Shown here piece by piece: positions 61,080 through 64,000 of a DNA stretch of 64,000 nucleotides. The stretch is from Sphingobacterium daejeonense. GTDB taxonomy: Bacteria; Bacteroidota; Bacteroidia; Sphingobacteriales; Sphingobacteriaceae. Each line of letters starts with the position of its first letter. Within the stretch, counting starts at the first letter, position 1. The notes under the pieces were generated by a model. It was not told the origin of the DNA. It ran no database searches and worked only from the letters and a program-made list of their open reading frames with translations. The DNA is taken from assembly GCF_901472535.1 (NCBI RefSeq), contig NZ_LR590470.1, forward strand, positions 4,402,001 through 4,466,000, written 5' to 3'. The position numbers and the translations under genes were made by a program.

Positions 61080-61283
61080 AAAATAATAACTCCGCGTTAA
61101 GGAAAAGTTAATAAACCCTAAATAAACTGTTTTTTGACAATTTGAAATGAATATTTTACGTTGTCACTCATATATTGATTTAATTTTTAACTAAATTTAG
61201 CGGTTAGAAATTTCCCAGCTCTAAATAATGCTGGGGTATACTGATAATAAAACTTAATGAACAATTTCAAGAATTATACTTAT

Positions 61284-63404
61284 ATGTTTAAACATCTCAT
61301 TTTCTGTCTTGCGTTGATCTCAGTTGTTGCTTGTGGAGCTAAACCACGCGTAAACCTGGATCAAGATGGCTTGGAGCTTAAACCAACGACGCAACACGAA
61401 ATAATCGCAAAAGAAGTTGCCAATTTATTGGAGAACTTCAGTTATAAAAAAGTACCAATGGGAGATTCACTCTCGAATATTGTTTTCAACAATCTTCTTG
61501 AAGGTATCGACCAAGGCAAAAACTACATGTTGCAATCCGACATAGACGATTTCCAACAGTTTAAAAACACATTGAGCCAAGACTTCAGGGAAGGTGATCT
61601 TTCCAGTGCATTCTATATCTTCAATAAATATACTAACAGATATTTGCAGGCCATGAACTATGCCCTGGAACAAATCGATGCTCCTCATGACTTCAACAAA
61701 GACGAAACATACACAAGCTTCCGTGAAAAAGAAAATTGGTTCAAATCAGACGCTGAATTAAAAGATCAATGGAGAAAACGTGTAAAATACGATTTGTTGA
61801 ATCTTCGCCTTACTGCGGGTGATTCAGCAAAGGTAGATATCGAAAAAAATAAAGAGACATTGCGCAGCAGGTACAACAACTTGATTTCTCAAGCAAAGAA
61901 AACCAATTCCAACGATGCCTTTCAAATGATCATGACATCTCTGACAGATGCTGTAGATCCACATACAACTTATTACAACCCATCATTTGCTCAGGCTTTC
62001 AATGAAAGCATGTCCAATACCTTAGAGGGTATCGGCGCACAGCTTCAGATGGAAAATGAAATGGTAACCATCAAACAGATCATCGCTGGTGGCCCGGCAT
62101 TCAAGGACAAAACATTGCATATCAACGACCGCATCGTAGGTGTTGCCCAAGGTGACAACGGTGAATTCGAAGATATCATCGGATGGAGACTGGACGCTGC
62201 AGTAGCTAAAATTAAAGGTAAGAAAGGAACGGTCGTAAGATTAAAAATCCTTCCTGCTGGTGCTGAGCTTTCTGCTGCTCCAAAAATCGTAAAACTTACA
62301 CGCGAGAAAATAATCTTGGCCGAAGAGTCCGCAAAAAGAGAAACTAAGGTGATAAAAGGTGAAGATGGAAAAGAATACAAAATCGGTATTATCAACCTTC
62401 CTAAGTTCTACATTGACTTTGAAGCGGTACGCCGTGGCGACAAAGACTATAAGAGTACCACAAGAGACGTGAGGTTATTGTTGGACAGCTTGAAACAAGA
62501 CGGAGTTGACGCTGTATTGATGGACTTAAGAAACAATGGCGGTGGTTCTCTACAAGAGGCGATCGAATTGACAGGTCTATTTGTAGATCAAGGTCCTGTA
62601 GTACAAGTAAGAGATACTAGGAACCGTGTTCAGGTAGACAGCGACCAAGAGGTCGGATTGGTATGGGAAGGACCATTTGGTGTTATCATCAATAGGTTCT
62701 CTGCCTCCGCATCTGAAATTTTCGCTGGTGCAATCCAAGACTATGGCCGTGGAATCATATTGGGTTCTACAAGTTATGGTAAAGGAACGGTACAGAACGC
62801 CGTTGATATGTCACGCTTTATCAGCGCGACCAACAAACTGTTGATCAAAGCAGCTGGTGAATCAGATCCTGATACTCCAAACGGTGCTCCAGAATTCGGA
62901 CAGATCAATATTACTATGGGTAAGTTCTACCGTATAAACGGTAGCAGTACCCAACATAAAGGCGTTACTCCTGATGTGACATTCCCAACTCAATACTCAG
63001 CAGAAAAATTCGGCGAAAGCTCAGAACCTTCTGCATTGCCTTGGGATCAGATCAAGCCTACAAAATTTGCTAAGATCGGTGACCTTAAGCCTATCAGCAC
63101 ACAGCTTGAAGAAATACACAAAAAACGTATGGAGAAATCTCCTGCTTACACCTTCCTATTGGAGGACATCGCAGAATTCAATAAAAATGAAACAATGCCT
63201 TCAATCTCCCTGAACGAAGCAAAATTGAAAGCAGAACGAGAAAAAAGCAGAATTAAACAACGCGAACGCATTAACAAACAATTGGCGTTCCAAGGTGAAC
63301 CTCTCTGGAAAGAAGGTCAACCACAACCAAAAATCGATTACGACTTTGTCCTTGAAGAAAGCGCAAATGTATTGACCGATTATATTAGGTTGAATAAGAA
63401 ATAG
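61284..63404 (+). CDS. prc: Tail-specific (carboxy-terminal processing) protease, lipoprotein
   Basis: About 706 residues; the start at 61284 gives a lipoprotein signal (MFKHLIFCLALISVVACGAK). An N-terminal helical domain (NLLEGIDQGKNYMLQSDID) leads to a PDZ domain (LEGIGAQLQMENEMVTIKQI, GGPAFKDKTLHINDRIVGVA). The S41 domain has MDLRNNGGGSLQEAIELTGL, the Ser in FSASASEIFAGAIQDYGRG (about residue 480) and the Lys in GSTSYGKGTVQ (about 500). A DUF3340-like C-terminal part (KKRMEKSPAYTFLLEDI) follows. The protease trims envelope proteins such as penicillin-binding proteins or lipoproteins. A strong terminator follows at 63450. Confidence 0.96.
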   Translation: MFKHLIFCLALISVVACGAKPRVNLDQDGLELKPTTQHEIIAKEVANLLENFSYKKVPMGDSLSNIVFNNLLEGIDQGKNYMLQSDIDDFQQFKNTLSQDFREGDLSSAFYIFNKYTNRYLQAMNYALEQIDAPHDFNKDETYTSFREKENWFKSDAELKDQWRKRVKYDLLNLRLTAGDSAKVDIEKNKETLRSRYNNLISQAKKTNSNDAFQMIMTSLTDAVDPHTTYYNPSFAQAFNESMSNTLEGIGAQLQMENEMVTIKQIIAGGPAFKDKTLHINDRIVGVAQGDNGEFEDIIGWRLDAAVAKIKGKKGTVVRLKILPAGAELSAAPKIVKLTREKIILAEESAKRETKVIKGEDGKEYKIGIINLPKFYIDFEAVRRGDKDYKSTTRDVRLLLDSLKQDGVDAVLMDLRNNGGGSLQEAIELTGLFVDQGPVVQVRDTRNRVQVDSDQEVGLVWEGPFGVIINRFSASASEIFAGAIQDYGRGIILGSTSYGKGTVQNAVDMSRFISATNKLLIKAAGESDPDTPNGAPEFGQINITMGKFYRINGSSTQHKGVTPDVTFPTQYSAEKFGESSEPSALPWDQIKPTKFAKIGDLKPISTQLEEIHKKRMEKSPAYTFLLEDIAEFNKNETMPSISLNEAKLKAEREKSRIKQRERINKQLAFQGEPLWKEGQPQPKIDYDFVLEESANVLTDYIRLNKK

Positions 63405-63430
63405 ACAGTAGATATTAGACATTAGACACT
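63402..63430. repeat. Degenerate TAGACATTAGACA repeat
   Basis: TAGACAGTAGATATTAGACATTAGACACT-type units directly after the protease stop. The reverse complement of 32769-32800 carries the same AGACA(T/A)(T/A)AGACA unit. Such runs occur between genes and look like decayed short tandem repeats. Confidence 0.5.
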
Positions 63431-63449
63431 AAATAGTTTATTAATATGC

Positions 63450-63483
63450 AAAAAGGTCTGAAGCGCAAGCTTCAGACCTTTTT
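63450..63483. terminator. Bidirectional terminator between prc and the M28 peptidase
   Basis: Perfect 15-bp stem AAAAAGGTCTGAAGC / GCTTCAGACCTTTTT around GCAA, with A/T arms on both sides. The genes converge here, so it can stop both transcripts. Confidence 0.85.
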
Positions 63484-63512
63484 GATTTATTATGCTTTAG
63501 CTTGCGACCACT

Positions 63513-63536
63513 GCTAGCGCAAGTCTCTGACTTGTG
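63513..63536. repeat. REP-like repeat, copy 3
   Basis: GCTAGCGCAAGTCTCTGACTTGTG, identical to the core at 28346-28369. It sits a few bases after the end of the M28 peptidase gene, like the other copies near gene ends. Confidence 0.75.
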
Positions 63537-63539
63537 TTA

Positions 63540-64000
63540 TCAATAACCCACCCCTGATCTTCTAGGCTGGCGTATTGCTGGCCAAGTCGCAGGCTGACCA
63601 TTGCGGTCTGCTGGAAGCACCCTTTTCTCGCGATCCACCAACTTCGGTTCTTCAGTAGCTTTGTACGTCAATACCGCCGTTAAAATAACGTTCGACAATA
63701 GATCGTCGAAAACTAATTTATCATAGGTGTCCAAGTTGGTATGCCAGGTATTGCTGAAATAGCCCCATGACAGGGAGCTCAGCATAAACCCCGGTACACC
63801 CGCCGCAACAAATGAGGCATGGTCCGAACCACCACCACCCGGTGAACCCGGAAACTCTGTTTTTAAATCTTTTGTAATTTCATTCGGAACGGCCGCCAAC
63901 CACCTTCCCATAAAATCATAGGAATGCACAAAGCCCGATCCGTTGATATTGGCTACCCGACCTGTACCGTTATCCAAATTGAAAACCGCTTGCGTTTTTT
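63540..64000 (-). CDS. M28 family metallopeptidase, C-terminal part
   Basis: The gene runs off the right edge of the window; 153 codons are present and the frame is open to the end. PGGGGSDHASFVAAGVPGFM carries the metal-binding Asp/His pair, and NTWHTNLDTYDKLVFDDLLS carries the last His ligand, as in aminopeptidase-type M28 enzymes. The C-terminus is rich in Pro and Arg. Likely a secreted or periplasmic peptidase; the signal peptide lies outside the window. Confidence 0.88.
   Translation of the reverse strand, partial: KTQAVFNLDNGTGRVANINGSGFVHSYDFMGRWLAAVPNEITKDLKTEFPGSPGGGGSDHASFVAAGVPGFMLSSLSWGYFSNTWHTNLDTYDKLVFDDLLSNVILTAVLTYKATEEPKLVDREKRVLPADRNGQPATWPAIRQPRRSGVGY

Overview
The window looks like a chromosomal segment of a Bacteroidota bacterium, most likely a Sphingobacteriaceae member of the Sphingobacterium/Pedobacter type. 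The reasons are low-GC glycan genes, a TPR-LuxR regulator of Bacteroidetes form, an Acr3/ArsC/DUF6428 arsenic operon, a CHASE3 hybrid kinase with a CheR partner, and a tail-specific protease lipoprotein. The species is an inference from gene content, not from a marker gene. No rRNA, tRNA or CRISPR was seen.

0-35 kb is one large capsule/exopolysaccharide locus on the minus strand. Read in the direction of transcription it holds rfbBCDA (dTDP-rhamnose), a TPR-LuxR regulator, a winged-helix regulator, ugd, a CTP-type nucleotidyltransferase and a TviB-like UDP-HexNAc dehydrogenase. Then comes a full nonulosonic acid set of the legionaminic type: 4,6-dehydratase, LegC aminotransferase, NeuD-like acetyltransferase, NeuB, NeuC, CBS-PtmE guanylyltransferase, a second acetyltransferase, NeuA, a Gfo/Idh/MocA oxidoreductase and an SDR. 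After these come the Wzx flippase, a sialidase-like lipoprotein, an unrecognised transferase-like protein, an EpsG-like polymerase, several glycosyltransferases, a DUF4838 protein, an NAD-dependent epimerase, a MraY-like initiating transferase, a cupin sugar epimerase, the Wza exporter and the Wzc tyrosine kinase. The locus ends at a hairpin at 73-100. The matching PHP phosphatase (35.5 kb) and manC (36.4 kb) lie just outside, beside a 3'-5' exonuclease and rarA.

39.2-49.3 kb is gene-poor and decayed. It contains a GNAT gene, a hypothetical gene and an AlbA_2/RecG-like ATP-binding gene that is cut in two by a segment of about 4.06 kb. That segment carries an IS110-family transposase and an arsenic operon (arsR, DUF6428, arsC, acr3). 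Removing it restores the host gene exactly in frame, and a TCT (containing CT) is shared at both ends, as expected for IS110-type insertion.

49.3-56.0 kb is an intact, GC-richer signalling operon: a response regulator-PAS-kinase, a triple-receiver hybrid kinase, a response regulator, CheR and a second response regulator. An ECF sigma factor follows at 56.4 kb. 57-59.9 kb is sparse, with a few small ORFs, one of them a clean 49-aa gene at 59.7 kb. The window closes with a TPR protein, the Prc/Ctp protease and the C-terminal part of an M28 peptidase.

Many genes between 2 and 46 kb are broken by single-base shifts at homopolymers, including conserved ones such as rarA, ugd and neuB. I merged these pieces and gave the whole gene span. 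The pattern is most simply sequencing or assembly indels rather than true gene death, but this cannot be settled from the sequence alone.
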